Shown here piece by piece: positions 9,127 to 18,755 of a stretch of DNA of 40,343 nucleotides (positions are counted from its first letter, which is position 1; each line of letters begins with the position of its first letter). Both the position numbers and the translations under genes were made by a program. The stretch lies in NCBI GenBank assembly GCA_013287405.1, contig JABDDW010000004.1, positions 1 through 40,343 of the forward strand, given 5' to 3'. The notes beneath the pieces are model-generated. The model was not told the DNA's origin. It made no database searches and saw only the letters and a list, made by a program, of their open reading frames with translations. This DNA is from Deltaproteobacteria bacterium (GTDB taxonomy: Bacteria; Bdellovibrionota; Bdellovibrionia; JABDDW01).

Positions 9127-9753
9127 TTAAGGTCTTGGGGGGTATTTTGTTTCAGAGATCTTGTCGCAATTAGCTTTGTATATTCCTTGACAGGTCAGGC
9201 TATCGAGCTGCTTCCTCCACCAACCATCCCGCCCGTAGATCCCTTGGGTCAATTCTCTATCTCTAATCACTTTTTCAATAATTTTATCCAGGGAATTATC
9301 GCGAGAGAATTCTTTTGAAGAGAAGACAGCCCCAGAATCGAGAAGGGGCGCGCCATTCATAAGAGTTATAGGTCTATTACCTCGGTTGGCGGTATAACTG
9401 ACTAAATAAGAAGTTACAAGATTCGTCTTGTTGTTCATCAGCCAGCTGGCCGCCATAGTCGCCTCGTTTGGGCTAGAAAATTTTATAAAAACACTTGAAA
9501 TTACCGCTTTGGGTAACTTTACCGGACTGATATCAAGCTTCAATAAAGTGCGGTCTGACTTTAATAGTGAAACATCAACATCGGTTGCGGTCACTTCTTT
9601 AAAGGTTGCATTTATGTCATCAGAAGGTCCAACGTTGATAAATGTGAAGGTGCTCGCACCACCTGTCTGCGCATGACCCAAAACAGAAAAGAGAGTGAGA
9701 GCCGATACGGCCATACAAATAATGCCTAAAATTAAGGCCAACTTGGTCTTCAT
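9127..9753 (-). CDS. Exported hypothetical protein
   Basis: This 208-residue protein has a signal peptide (MKTKLALILGIICMAVSALT, cleavage near GHAQ). GGAGG lies 11 bases before the ATG. The rest is probably a small soluble periplasmic domain with mixed alpha/beta pattern, two cysteines near the C-terminus (LTCQGIYKANC) that could form a disulfide, and no membrane segment. I do not recognise a family. It lies downstream of pyruvate kinase on the same strand, separated by a structured 132-base gap, so it may have its own promoter. Confidence 0.65.
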   Translation of the reverse strand: MKTKLALILGIICMAVSALTLFSVLGHAQTGGASTFTFINVGPSDDINATFKEVTATDVDVSLLKSDRTLLKLDISPVKLPKAVISSVFIKFSSPNEATMAASWLMNNKTNLVTSYLVSYTANRGNRPITLMNGAPLLDSGAVFSSKEFSRDNSLDKIIEKVIRDRELTQGIYGRDGWWRKQLDSLTCQGIYKANCDKISETKYPPRP

Positions 9754-9885
9754 TAAAAAAAGTCCTCCTATTTGTTCACGGGATTTGTTGCAAACCCTAA
9801 GCCGATTAGACCTACGTTCATCCCCCGTGCCGGCGAAGGGAAAGACCCGTCAGCAGTAAAATTCTTACATACGGGGTATAAAGTT
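9754..9885. other. Structured spacer between pyk and the exported-protein gene
   Basis: This spacer holds a short hairpin (GGGATTTG at 9780-9787 with CAAACCC at 9791-9797, one bulged A). Further G/C blocks could pair on the minus strand: CCCCGT at 9876-9871 with an ACGGGG block near 9828-9824. It precedes the exported-protein gene on the minus strand and could be a leader or a pyk terminator. No known riboswitch class was recognised. Confidence 0.3.
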
Positions 9886-11367
9886 TTAGACGTTTTTGGG
9901 CCTACATCTCAGGGGAAAATCCTTCGGATTTATATTCGAGGGGATCATGTCTTTAATCGTGTAAACGCGGATACTATTGGTGGTCCCCCGTTCTAGAACG
10001 GGCACACCCATTGTGAGTAAAACCTTGTCTCCCACTTTGCAAATGCCGTAATCAATAAGATACTTTTCAATGGCCAGCATTACAGCATCTGTATCAGTAT
10101 AAGGTTCGATGGGAATCCCTTGAATTCCCCAGACCAATTCGAGACGATTGAGTGTAGAAATAATATGAGTCACGGCCACAATTTTCGCCTTCGGCCTAAA
10201 CCTTGATATTAAAGTCGCCGTTTTACCTGATGTCGTTAGACAAACAATGGCGCTCGCTTTAAGCTTCATGGCCGAAAGACAGGCACTCTCAGCTATAGCC
10301 TCGGCCACCGTAAGAAAGCCATCAGATAAGTTCATATTATAATAGTGGACGTCAGAGCGCTCCACTTCGCGAATAATTTCATCCATGGTCTCAATACAGC
10401 GAACCGGATATTTTCCACTGGCTGTTTCTGCAGATAACATAACTGCATCAGTTCCGTCTAAGACGGCATTCGCAATATCGGTGACCTCGGCTCGGGTGGG
10501 CCTGGGATGGGTGATCATAGAATCTAACATTTGAGTCGCCGTGATCACGGGTTTTCCCAATAAATTACAAAGTCTGATTATGTTCTTTTGCTTACCCGGC
10601 AACAGGCTTTGCCCAACTTCCACGGCCAAGTCCCCTCTTGCCACCATGACTCCGTCAGAAAGGGCGATAATCTCTTCTAGGTTATCAAGGGCTTCCATTT
10701 TTTCGATTTTTGCAATGATCTTTGTACCCTTGGCTTTTGACTCAATAATTTCACGAAGCTGCCTGATATCCTGAGGGTTTCGCACGAAGCTTAAAGCTAC
10801 GTAATCCACACCTCGTGAAAGACCAAAATCCAGATCCTGGCGATCTTTTTCCGTTAACGCTTCAACCGAAAGCCTCGCCCCGGGGAGATTCATACCCTTA
10901 TTGTCTTTAAGTTCGCCACCTGTGATGACCTCGCAAAAGACCTCCTCTCCCTCAACTCTTTCGACCACAAATTCTAGATTGCCATCATCAAGAAGAATGT
11001 GGGTTCCAGCCTTAACGTCTTGGGGAAGAGATATAAAATCTGTGGAGAGAATCTTCTCGTCACCTATCAACTTCTTTGTCGTGATTGTAATTTTTTGACC
11101 ATCTTTAAGAAAAATGCTGCCATTTTTTACTTTTGATATTCGAATCTTTGGACCCTGAAGATCTTGCAAAAGAGCAATCGGAGCACTTTGCTCCCGAGAT
11201 AAGCGCCTCAACTCCGTAATCACCTTATCATGGTCTTCATGACTCCCGTGACTGAAGTTCAACCTGGCCACATTGAGGCCTGCTTCAACGATTTGGCGCA
11301 ACATTTCCGGAGAATTTGTAGCGGGACCGATGGTACCGACTATCTTAGTTCGACGATCTGCTATCAT
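9886..11367 (-). CDS. pyk: Pyruvate kinase
   Basis: This 493-residue enzyme converts phosphoenolpyruvate and ADP to pyruvate and ATP in the last step of glycolysis. Family landmarks run in order: KIVGTIGPATNSPEML at the N-terminus, LNFSHGSHEDH, the B domain, the catalytic lysine in IIAKIEKMEALDNL, the metal-binding MVARGDLAVEVG (DLAVE in place of the usual DLGVE), TATQMLDSM and RAEVTDIANAVLDGTDAVML, then a C-terminal allosteric-type domain. The protein ends with a tail of about 20 residues (SNINPKDFPLRCRPKNV) beyond the usual core. It starts 31 bases downstream of the coiled-coil gene stop on the same strand and may share its transcript. Confidence 0.95.
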   Translation of the reverse strand: MIADRRTKIVGTIGPATNSPEMLRQIVEAGLNVARLNFSHGSHEDHDKVITELRRLSREQSAPIALLQDLQGPKIRISKVKNGSIFLKDGQKITITTKKLIGDEKILSTDFISLPQDVKAGTHILLDDGNLEFVVERVEGEEVFCEVITGGELKDNKGMNLPGARLSVEALTEKDRQDLDFGLSRGVDYVALSFVRNPQDIRQLREIIESKAKGTKIIAKIEKMEALDNLEEIIALSDGVMVARGDLAVEVGQSLLPGKQKNIIRLCNLLGKPVITATQMLDSMITHPRPTRAEVTDIANAVLDGTDAVMLSAETASGKYPVRCIETMDEIIREVERSDVHYYNMNLSDGFLTVAEAIAESACLSAMKLKASAIVCLTTSGKTATLISRFRPKAKIVAVTHIISTLNRLELVWGIQGIPIEPYTDTDAVMLAIEKYLIDYGICKVGDKVLLTMGVPVLERGTTNSIRVYTIKDMIPSNINPKDFPLRCRPKNV

Positions 11368-11398
11368 GGGGGTAACTTACGATTTAAAACTTAAGGAG

Positions 11399-13045
11399 TC
11401 ACGAATTTTTTTTCATGGCTAGTTCTTGGCGTTCGGTGGCTTGTCTCTTTCTCAGTTGATCCATCTCACGTTCGTAGAACTCTTTGGTCTGGCCGAGGCG
11501 TGCTTGAAGCTTTGCCTCACTAGCCTCTCTGTCAGCTTGCATTGCCTGAACCTGCTTATCGGTTTGTTCTCTAAACAGATCAGCCTGATGCCTTAATTTC
11601 TTCTCATAGTCGTTTCGTATCTGATTGATGTCGCGCTCGTACGTACTTATTGTATTGACGAGTTTTTCTTGATGGGACACGTTTTCTTTGGCCAGACGAT
11701 TCTGCAATGTCCCCAGGTCTTCATTCTTCGCTTTTTCAGAGACGGCCCTCTGATCCGAAAGCAGGCGATCGTAATTTCTTTGTTTACCTTCGATAGCGTC
11801 GTCATAGAACTCAGCTTGCTCATTGGTTTTGTCAGCGTATATTTCTACAACTCGTTTTTTTTGAAGGTCGGTCTGAATTTTATTGAGATCACGGTCTCTA
11901 TACGCCTGCCCCACTTTTTGATCGAGATTAGCCTCGCTAGAGATTTTTAAATCATTATATTTGTTTGCAAAATCTTGGGTTCGCTTCTCGGTAAATCGGT
12001 CATGCTGCTTTTGTAAATTATAAAGATCTCGAGATTTTTCTTGGTGGGCCGCCTGTGCTGCTTTTTCACGACGGAACTCAAGTTCGTCCTCCCTATTTTG
12101 GAATTCTCCAACGAGGTGGTTGTTTTCAATCGAGTTTTGAATCTTGTCTTTTTCTCTTGTCATAACAACCTGGTCTTCAAGGGTCTGGTTTTCACGTCTC
12201 AAACTGTCAACCTGTTTATCAACGCGATCATTGGTGTTTTCTTTAAGTTTGTTATAATTTTTGGCATACTCCGCTGAAAGATCTTCTGCGCGATTCCTAA
12301 ATTTCTCTTTGTTTTGACCGATTTCGTCAGAAAATCCCTCTCTCATATTGGCGAGGTGGTTATCATAACGAGCTTGTTCGCGCTTGATGTCGTCTCGGTA
12401 CCGTTCACTAAGTGCCGTTCTTTGATCTTCCATTCGATTTTTCAAAGCAGCTATTTTTTCATCCCGATCTTTTCGAGTTTCGCTCAGCTCCCGGTCACTC
12501 TTGGCTTTGTCGTGATGTATCTTGTCCCAAAGTTCTTCTTTATCTTTCTCGTCTTTGCGGTTGAGCCGTGCCTCCTGAGCTTCATAGGCTTCGTGTCCTT
12601 CTTCGCGGAACCGCTTTTCCATATCACTTTCTTCGTGATCTTTTCTTGCATACTCGGTATCAAAATCTTTTGTGAGGCGCTTTTGATCATATTCATCTTT
12701 GGCTTTACCTCGGGAGATCTCTCCTTCGAGATTTTCTCTTGTGCGGTCGTATTTTTCTTCGTCTTCCCCGCGAACTTTCGTAAGCCTTTTTCTGTTTATC
12801 TCTTGAATCTCTTGGACATCCTTCATATGTCGACGATCGCGGTCAGACAAAGCCTCAGAGGTACCGTGCCTCAAATCGCTCATGGCATCGCCATATTCTT
12901 TTCGAATTTTTTCTATATCACGCTGATGGCGCTTGGAGATATTGGCCAACTCAGCCCTGTGCCGAGCCGCAAGCTCCTTTTCGCTCTCATCGGCCTGCCG
13001 ACGATAATCTATTTGATTGGAGCGATCTACAGGATCTACGCTCAT
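11399..13045 (-). CDS. Large charged coiled-coil protein, unknown function
   Basis: About 548 residues are made almost wholly of Lys/Arg/Glu/Asp-rich helix with heptad spacing (for example AELANISKRHQRDIEKIRKE near the N-terminus and ERDINQIRNDYEKKLRHQAD near the C-terminus). There is no signal peptide, no membrane segment and no enzymatic motif. The start MSVDPVDR is chosen for GGAGGAGAG directly upstream; an in-frame ATG at 13084 adds 13 residues. Such proteins form long rods or filaments in the cytoplasm, and a cytoskeletal or scaffold role is possible. Sequence similarity with myosin-like proteins would be composition only. It is followed by pyk on the same strand. Confidence 0.7.
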   Translation of the reverse strand: MSVDPVDRSNQIDYRRQADESEKELAARHRAELANISKRHQRDIEKIRKEYGDAMSDLRHGTSEALSDRDRRHMKDVQEIQEINRKRLTKVRGEDEEKYDRTRENLEGEISRGKAKDEYDQKRLTKDFDTEYARKDHEESDMEKRFREEGHEAYEAQEARLNRKDEKDKEELWDKIHHDKAKSDRELSETRKDRDEKIAALKNRMEDQRTALSERYRDDIKREQARYDNHLANMREGFSDEIGQNKEKFRNRAEDLSAEYAKNYNKLKENTNDRVDKQVDSLRRENQTLEDQVVMTREKDKIQNSIENNHLVGEFQNREDELEFRREKAAQAAHQEKSRDLYNLQKQHDRFTEKRTQDFANKYNDLKISSEANLDQKVGQAYRDRDLNKIQTDLQKKRVVEIYADKTNEQAEFYDDAIEGKQRNYDRLLSDQRAVSEKAKNEDLGTLQNRLAKENVSHQEKLVNTISTYERDINQIRNDYEKKLRHQADLFREQTDKQVQAMQADREASEAKLQARLGQTKEFYEREMDQLRKRQATERQELAMKKNS

Positions 13046-13201
13046 CTCTCCTCCATGAGAGTTCAAAAGTCCCTCCGGGCCCATGCGCCCTTCGGGTCCA
13101 TGGCTGTACCGGCCGGAGTACCGGTCGGGTCATCTGCTTTGAGCCTTTTGCACAGACTCAGTATTCCTCATTGTAGCAGAAAATCCATTTTAAAAAAACA
13201 A

Positions 13202-13237
13202 AGAGCCGCCTAGACCATTGTCGGTCCAGACGGCTCT
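13202..13237 (-). terminator. Rho-independent terminator for the DsbA-like gene
   Basis: AGAGCCG at 13202-13208 pairs with CGGCTCT at 13231-13237, and the stem extends inward through CTAGACC/GGTCCAG with one mismatch and wobble pairs. On the minus strand it is followed by a T-rich tract (13200-13187). It lies 18 bases after the stop of the DsbA-like gene. Confidence 0.8.
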
Positions 13238-13255
13238 AAAAAGATCTTATACGTC

Positions 13256-14320
13256 CTAGTTTTTAGAGAGCTCTTCGTCAATAGCCTCAGAGAAAGCTTC
13301 AATAGGTTGCGCCCCTCTAATGGCATGCCCATTAACAAAGAAGGTCGGCGTGCTGTTGACTCCGTATTTCTGTGCTTCTTCCATATCGTGACGGATATCA
13401 GCTGTATGCTTTCCAGATTTCAGACAGTCAGCAAAGGCTTTGGCATCGAGACTTGCCGCTGTAGCCAATTTTTCAAAATTCTTGTCTACGTTTTTAGCTA
13501 TGTCCTTATCTCGATACATGTCTTGGTGGTCAAAAAGTTGGTTATGATAATCCCAAAACTTACCCTGCTCTAAAGCACAAGCCGCAGCTTCAGCAGCATG
13601 AAAGGCCTGGGGGTGAATTTGCTCCAAGGGAAAGTTTCGAAAATAAATTTTTACCTTGTCGCCATACTTTTGTTTGATCTCTTCTACACGCTGGCGACCG
13701 CGAGAACAAAACGGACATTGAAAATCGCTAAACTCAACGATTGTGACTTTTGCCGTAGTAGGGCCTAACGGAGTTCCACTTCCAACAGCGACATCAAATT
13801 TAGGTTCTTCAGGTTTTACTAATTTATACTGAACGTTGGCTTTGGAGCGAAGATCAGCAATGTATTTCTGCCGGGCTTCATAAACTCTCTGCATTTTTAC
13901 GATCTGCGGAACAGAGTCCTTTTCTTGTTTGGTCAGCTTTTTTTCGTCAATGTTTCGAACCTTCAAGAAAGCCTGTATATCGTCCTTAGAAACTTCTTGA
14001 TCTTTCATATTTTCAAATTGAGCGAATAGTTTGTCGACAGTGCTGCCTTGTTTTTTAGCTTCACTTTCAACTAAAAGTTGTTGGATGGCTTCATCGGTGG
14101 CACGTTTTTTTATTTCGTATTCGTTTCGTTTCAGCTCGGTGAGCTCATTCTTAATCTTATCAAGGACGTCTTTACCCTTAATCTCCTGTCCATTGACGAC
14201 CGCATACACACTGCTGACTTCACCATCAGAACTGGGCAACTGAGGTTTGGTACAACCTGAGAGAGCAAAGGCTCCAATGACGAGAGCCAAAAATAATTTT
14301 TTATCACATAAACCGACCAC
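13256..14320 (-). CDS. DsbA-family thioredoxin lipoprotein with SurA-like N-terminal domain
   Basis: This protein has about 354 residues. GTG at 14320 is chosen because AAGGAGG sits 5 bases upstream; an in-frame ATG at 14335 would use no good ribosome site. The lipobox ALSGC anchors it in the envelope. Residues about 35-100 (VYAVVNGQEIKGKDVLDKIK) resemble the SurA/peptidyl-prolyl isomerase N-terminal chaperone domain. Residues about 165-354 are a DsbA/DSBA-like thioredoxin fold with active site Cys202-Pro-Phe-Cys205 and a cis-Pro loop (NSTPTFFVNG). It probably oxidises or isomerises disulfides in exported proteins. The VKOR-DsbA fusion at 27372 could reoxidise such a protein. A terminator follows. 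Confidence 0.85.
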   Translation of the reverse strand: MVGLCDKKLFLALVIGAFALSGCTKPQLPSSDGEVSSVYAVVNGQEIKGKDVLDKIKNELTELKRNEYEIKKRATDEAIQQLLVESEAKKQGSTVDKLFAQFENMKDQEVSKDDIQAFLKVRNIDEKKLTKQEKDSVPQIVKMQRVYEARQKYIADLRSKANVQYKLVKPEEPKFDVAVGSGTPLGPTTAKVTIVEFSDFQCPFCSRGRQRVEEIKQKYGDKVKIYFRNFPLEQIHPQAFHAAEAAACALEQGKFWDYHNQLFDHQDMYRDKDIAKNVDKNFEKLATAASLDAKAFADCLKSGKHTADIRHDMEEAQKYGVNSTPTFFVNGHAIRGAQPIEAFSEAIDEELSKN

Positions 14321-14395
14321 GATGTCCTCCTTCATAAAGGATAATTAAAAAGGGATATTTCAAGTCTATTAAGGATACGCGAGGGGCGAGTTAAG

Positions 14396-17389
14396 TCAAA
14401 GAGAAAACTCTGAAACTTGGAAAATTGGAGGCAGACTCTGAATTTCCCGACTGAAAAACCTTGATAGCCATAAAGCTTTTAATCGCTGCATTTGAGTTAT
14501 GGATCCAGATTTGGGGCCCTGAGTCAGGTCATTTGGCTGCTGCATTAAATTTACATTATCAACGGCACGAGCAACATTAAGCAAAGAGACTTTGCCTCCT
14601 AAATCATTTTCACTGGATCGGTAAAATCCTAGTTCCCCGCTCCAAAAATGAGAATTTAGAAAAAACAGGTTATCTGAGGCTCTGGAAAGCATAAATCCAG
14701 ATTGGAGAGCCATCCCGGCTTTAAGTAGGGCTTTCTGCAACATCAATTGATCTGACAACACTCTAGGCCCTGGGACTGGGACCATTTCTCCTAGGTCGTA
14801 GCTATGAAAAAAACCACCGTCATCAGATCTAAGTTGTCCAGTGGCAAAAAGAACGAGGCCAGAAATAACTCTTTGCAGACTCTCTTGAGCATCATGAAGG
14901 CCGTTTCCTTGAGTGTTGGACTGGATCACGGGATCCGTCGAAAGTTGAAGGTCTTTAATCTGTTCATAAAACTCGGACATACCCAATATAGCTTCCGCGA
15001 TACTAGAGGCACTCACGACGTGCTCCATTCCCCCCAATGTGTAATCTGAAAGGGTGGCCGCAATGGCGGGAACTTGAACGGGATTTTCGACCTTTGTTCC
15101 GTCAACAAATTTATGGTTTGGCGATATAAGGCCCAACATTCGGAGAGGAATATTTTTTAAAATATAGGCCCCCAACCCGGTGCTTAATATGAAGTAGTCT
15201 TTACGGTGGAAAGGTATAATGTCTGTATCTTCATCAATCTTGATTGATCCTAAACCGGCGTCGTAGAAGCTTGGATTCCACGGTTTAAAAAATTTCATTA
15301 ACTTTGAATATCCGTAAAGAAGCCTCATTTGCCCCGCGACCGTGACACGGGGATTTACCCTTGAGCTTTCTTGCATCTTAAAGTTTTCTTTGAGCTGCAC
15401 ATTCTCGGGGACAGCAAAAACGGTATAAGTTGGATCGTAACTCGCAACGCTAAACAGCTGGGACAAATGACTTGGAGTCATTGAGGTCATAAAACTTTCG
15501 ATAAGATCATTATGAGCATTATGGTAACCGGCTATGCTGAGGAGCTTACAGATAGCCTGATATTCGATGGCTACAGCATTTTGTGGGGCCTCGCTCACTC
15601 GATCTTCGAGAACTCCAAGACTTAATCCAAGAACCGAAGGGTCAGTCTGCGCAGGGCTTTCAATTGATCGCCACTGATTTTGCTGAAAACTAAAATTAAC
15701 GAGAGATTTTTCAACCAAGGGCAACTTGTTTTTTTCTATGTGTCCATTATCTATGCTTTCGGATTTTTGATCTCCCTTGACGAGGTCCTTGACCTGAAAA
15801 ACCAGCTTTCCAAGGTAATAGCGCCCCAAGTTATTGTAAGCGTCTACCGAAATTTTTTCCGAATCATTTCGCTTTTTATCCAGAGCTTGTTTTATGGCAT
15901 TAGAAATTTGATCCGGGTAATCCCGAGCAATCGGCAGAAGGGCCAAATCTAATCTTTCTCTTACGGAAGATTTTATTGTGTCTGAAAAAAGCTGTTTAAC
16001 ATAATCGATCCCTTTTTTATCCAGGGCGTCCATGAGTCCGTAGCGATATTTTGCCGCCCTGCCCTGAAGTCTGGCGAACAAGACGAGATATCTGTTGTTT
16101 CGAACAAGTTCTAACTGCTTTTCACTTAAGTCGCTGAATGCATCCCTGATCTCATCCGGCAACCCCATCCGATTTGCGAGGCCAAGCCAGCTGCTCACAA
16201 GAGCATTGCGCTCTTCGGTCAGATCATCAGAGGGGATATTGGCAACGAGTTTGACCTTATATCTTATTTCTGGATTAGCCAAGAGCTTATCAAACTCTTG
16301 AACTCGGGGCTGAAGGTCGGTCCAGGTGGCGGGACTAATTACAAAACCATTGTTCTTAAGGTCTACGGCCACTAGTGAGCTGTCCTCGAGAATAATACTG
16401 TCTTTTTCTCCCTTAACAGCCTCCCACTTGGTATTAGAAATAATCGGAGCCTTATTTGCCGTCACAAAAGACAAGATCTCTTGCTCACTTAGACCTTCAA
16501 AAACTTTCTTCACCGAAGCTGGAAAGTTTTTTCGCATCTCTTTGGCGAGCCAAACATCTATGAGAAAGGAGAGTGCATCGTCAGAATCTTTAATGGCGTC
16601 ACATTGTTCCGCAAGGGAAATGGCCATTCTGACCTGCAAGAGCAAGTGCTGACGATCAAACTCAGAAAGCTCCGACAGTTTCGTGAGGCTTCTTTCTAGG
16701 TTTCTCAAATTTTGAACGAGGGACCCATTTTGATTAAACGTGGCGCTTTTCTTTAAATCTTCTAAATCCGGCGCCAGTTTCGTTTCAATTTCTGAGCTAA
16801 CCGCATTAATAATAGAGTCCTTGTCGCCGTTTTGCCCATTCAAAGAATCGCGGAATTTAACGAGACCCTCAATCATTCTTTCTAAAACGAGTTCGGGAGG
16901 CGGATACTTTTCAGTAAAGTAAACATCAACAATTGCGGATCGCGAGAGTTCTGCCACTCGTGTTTGCGCCTTCGTTAGAGAATCATTGTAAGCTTTTTCC
17001 ATCATCGGCTTTGCAAACCAAAGAGCAGCCTCAGCAAAGGGACTTCCCGGTGGATTGGTTGTTCCTGACATTGTGGTGTGAGAATCGCTCAAACTATAGA
17101 AGTTCTCGATGAGCTTTTGGCCCATTCCACTGGCCTCTGTTTTTCCCTCTAAGAGTTCATTGGCAAGATCAAACCAATCTGCCGATGAAATTGTAACGAC
17201 TTTGTCTTGGGGCAAGATTGCCGGCCGCAGTGGCTTTGCATTTTCGAGGTCAAGGGGGGTGTCAGCGACGATGGGTCCAAAGTCCTTCTTGACGGGCTCG
17301 GCTTGGAACTGCGCCGCTCGACGTGAGCAAGACACCGAAACAAAACTGAGTACAACTAAAATAAATAGCTTAAGTAGGTGGCGAATCAT
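14396..17389 (-). CDS. Large lipoprotein of unknown function
   Basis: This 997-residue protein begins with a lipoprotein signal peptide (LFILVVLSFVSVSC, lipobox SVSC, Cys21). The remainder is soluble, mostly helical, with no transmembrane span and no catalytic motif that I recognise. Its ATG overlaps the TAA of the upstream beta-barrel candidate by one base (TAATG), so the two are translated together and probably work as a surface pair. The absence of known domains over nearly 1000 residues is notable. Cell-surface or periplasmic location is inferred from the signal. Confidence 0.75.
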   Translation of the reverse strand: MIRHLLKLFILVVLSFVSVSCSRRAAQFQAEPVKKDFGPIVADTPLDLENAKPLRPAILPQDKVVTISSADWFDLANELLEGKTEASGMGQKLIENFYSLSDSHTTMSGTTNPPGSPFAEAALWFAKPMMEKAYNDSLTKAQTRVAELSRSAIVDVYFTEKYPPPELVLERMIEGLVKFRDSLNGQNGDKDSIINAVSSEIETKLAPDLEDLKKSATFNQNGSLVQNLRNLERSLTKLSELSEFDRQHLLLQVRMAISLAEQCDAIKDSDDALSFLIDVWLAKEMRKNFPASVKKVFEGLSEQEILSFVTANKAPIISNTKWEAVKGEKDSIILEDSSLVAVDLKNNGFVISPATWTDLQPRVQEFDKLLANPEIRYKVKLVANIPSDDLTEERNALVSSWLGLANRMGLPDEIRDAFSDLSEKQLELVRNNRYLVLFARLQGRAAKYRYGLMDALDKKGIDYVKQLFSDTIKSSVRERLDLALLPIARDYPDQISNAIKQALDKKRNDSEKISVDAYNNLGRYYLGKLVFQVKDLVKGDQKSESIDNGHIEKNKLPLVEKSLVNFSFQQNQWRSIESPAQTDPSVLGLSLGVLEDRVSEAPQNAVAIEYQAICKLLSIAGYHNAHNDLIESFMTSMTPSHLSQLFSVASYDPTYTVFAVPENVQLKENFKMQESSRVNPRVTVAGQMRLLYGYSKLMKFFKPWNPSFYDAGLGSIKIDEDTDIIPFHRKDYFILSTGLGAYILKNIPLRMLGLISPNHKFVDGTKVENPVQVPAIAATLSDYTLGGMEHVVSASSIAEAILGMSEFYEQIKDLQLSTDPVIQSNTQGNGLHDAQESLQRVISGLVLFATGQLRSDDGGFFHSYDLGEMVPVPGPRVLSDQLMLQKALLKAGMALQSGFMLSRASDNLFFLNSHFWSGELGFYRSSENDLGGKVSLLNVARAVDNVNLMQQPNDLTQGPKSGSITQMQRLKALWLSRFFSREIQSLPPIFQVSEFSL

Positions 17390-18612
17390 TAGAAAAACAT
17401 CCGCATATAAAGTTGGTGAGTTGCATCATCGGGAGAGTTAACGGCGTAAAACGTATCAGAAAAGACATATCCAAGTTTGAATGGCATTGAAAAGGATTTT
17501 TCAAGGTAATAGTCCACCGTTGAGAATTCCACCTGAGCCCGAAGTTGGTGAATCTGGCTGGCCGTATTGTCTGAAAGCAAACTGTAATTCCAACCAGGAT
17601 GATCACCCTGATACCAGTCTGAGTCTTTATCAGCAAAGTCATAGACCAGTTTAATTTCTAATGGTCTGACGGGCGCGTAGCTCACCCCTCCTTCTAAAAA
17701 AATAGAATCTCCGGTTCTTCGACTTAACGTTTCTTCTCTATCCAGGGCAGGTAAGCTATCATCGCCGTCTAAGGGCACTCTCATTGTAGAACTGTCCTCG
17801 ATATTGTATTGATACCCTGCGGAGCTCAAAAGCATCCACTGGCGGGAAAGACGATACTCATGAATTGAATAAAGGCCTATAGCAGGCTGATCTCCTGTGG
17901 CAATATCAACCAAATCATCAGGATCATCAGCTCGCCCTGTTGGGATCTGGATAAAAGGGCGCAGTGCGAGTCTCCACTGAGGGCTCGTGTAATAACGGTA
18001 GACTGCAGAAATCTGCAGATCCCCTGGCGCCACAAAATCAGCATTCTGGATCGGCTTGTAGCCTCGGGTGGCCAAAATGCTATTTACCGACCCTTGAAGA
18101 TTGCCGGCAGCAGATACAAGTCGAGACATCGCATCATCCATTTCGGGTTTCAAGCCGTGGACAAAGTGACTGACATTTGAAAGGTTCCCTTGAGCGAAAG
18201 CTTGTAAGGAGTTTCGGAAGTGCACAATGGGTATCCCCGCCCCAATTGAAAGATTAGGAGTCAACCCATAGCTCAGAGTAGGTACAAAATAGTCGATATT
18301 GGGGGATGCCTTAAAAGTGAGGGTTCCTGCCGACATATCATTACCCAGGTTTTTGTTACCTGGAAGTTTATTTAGTCCTTCAACAATATCCTTTAACTCC
18401 GGTTTAAGATTGGCCAACATCTTGCCGTTCAAATTGATATGGTATTGATCAGCGGCCCCTTCGACTAAACCGTTTGAATTGAATTTTTGGTCCAGACCCG
18501 AATAGGTGCCAAAGATAAACCTCGGACTATAAACACCAGTCGGTAAAGTTTCTGTCGTTTCGAGCTCTGCGCGACCCGAAACGCACAAAAAAAGCAATGA
18601 AATAATTAACAT
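17389..18612 (-). CDS. Outer-membrane beta-barrel-like protein
   Basis: This protein has about 407 residues from MLIISLLFLCVSGRA, a signal peptide; an in-frame upstream ATG at 18744 adds 44 residues with no signal character. The mature chain alternates hydrophobic and polar residues in barrel-like strands with aromatic belts (for example YFVPTLSYGLTPNLSIGAGI and QWRLALRPFIQIPTG), and it ends in YMRMFF. A C-terminal Phe is typical of outer-membrane proteins. It resembles transporter/porin-like OMPs without a clear family. It is coupled to the 997-residue lipoprotein gene (TAATG). The promoter should lie in the divergent 18613-18755 spacer. Confidence 0.7.
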   Translation of the reverse strand: MLIISLLFLCVSGRAELETTETLPTGVYSPRFIFGTYSGLDQKFNSNGLVEGAADQYHINLNGKMLANLKPELKDIVEGLNKLPGNKNLGNDMSAGTLTFKASPNIDYFVPTLSYGLTPNLSIGAGIPIVHFRNSLQAFAQGNLSNVSHFVHGLKPEMDDAMSRLVSAAGNLQGSVNSILATRGYKPIQNADFVAPGDLQISAVYRYYTSPQWRLALRPFIQIPTGRADDPDDLVDIATGDQPAIGLYSIHEYRLSRQWMLLSSAGYQYNIEDSSTMRVPLDGDDSLPALDREETLSRRTGDSIFLEGGVSYAPVRPLEIKLVYDFADKDSDWYQGDHPGWNYSLLSDNTASQIHQLRAQVEFSTVDYYLEKSFSMPFKLGYVFSDTFYAVNSPDDATHQLYMRMFF

Positions 18613-18755
18613 TTCTTTAGATCCACCCCATGATGTCCCTCTCAGCACAGCCTGTGCCAGTAATGTTGACGCAACTTCACATCGGGAAATTGGCCCTTGA
18701 AACATCTTTGGATAAGTGGTTTTACAATTCTTTAACAAAACCATGAGGGTATAAC

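Noticed and set aside
9772..9996. Plus-strand frame of 74 codons overlapping the end of pyk
   Set aside because: It overlaps a certain gene by over 100 bases and has no protein family features.
12314..13213. Long plus-strand open frame (299 codons) opposite the coiled-coil gene
   Set aside because: It is the antisense of a highly charged, repetitive gene. Its product is Phe/Ile-rich only because of Lys/Glu codons on the other strand, and there is no ribosome site.
15680..16652. Several plus-strand frames of 68-108 codons opposite the large lipoprotein gene
   Set aside because: They lie wholly within a confident coding region, with no signals of their own.
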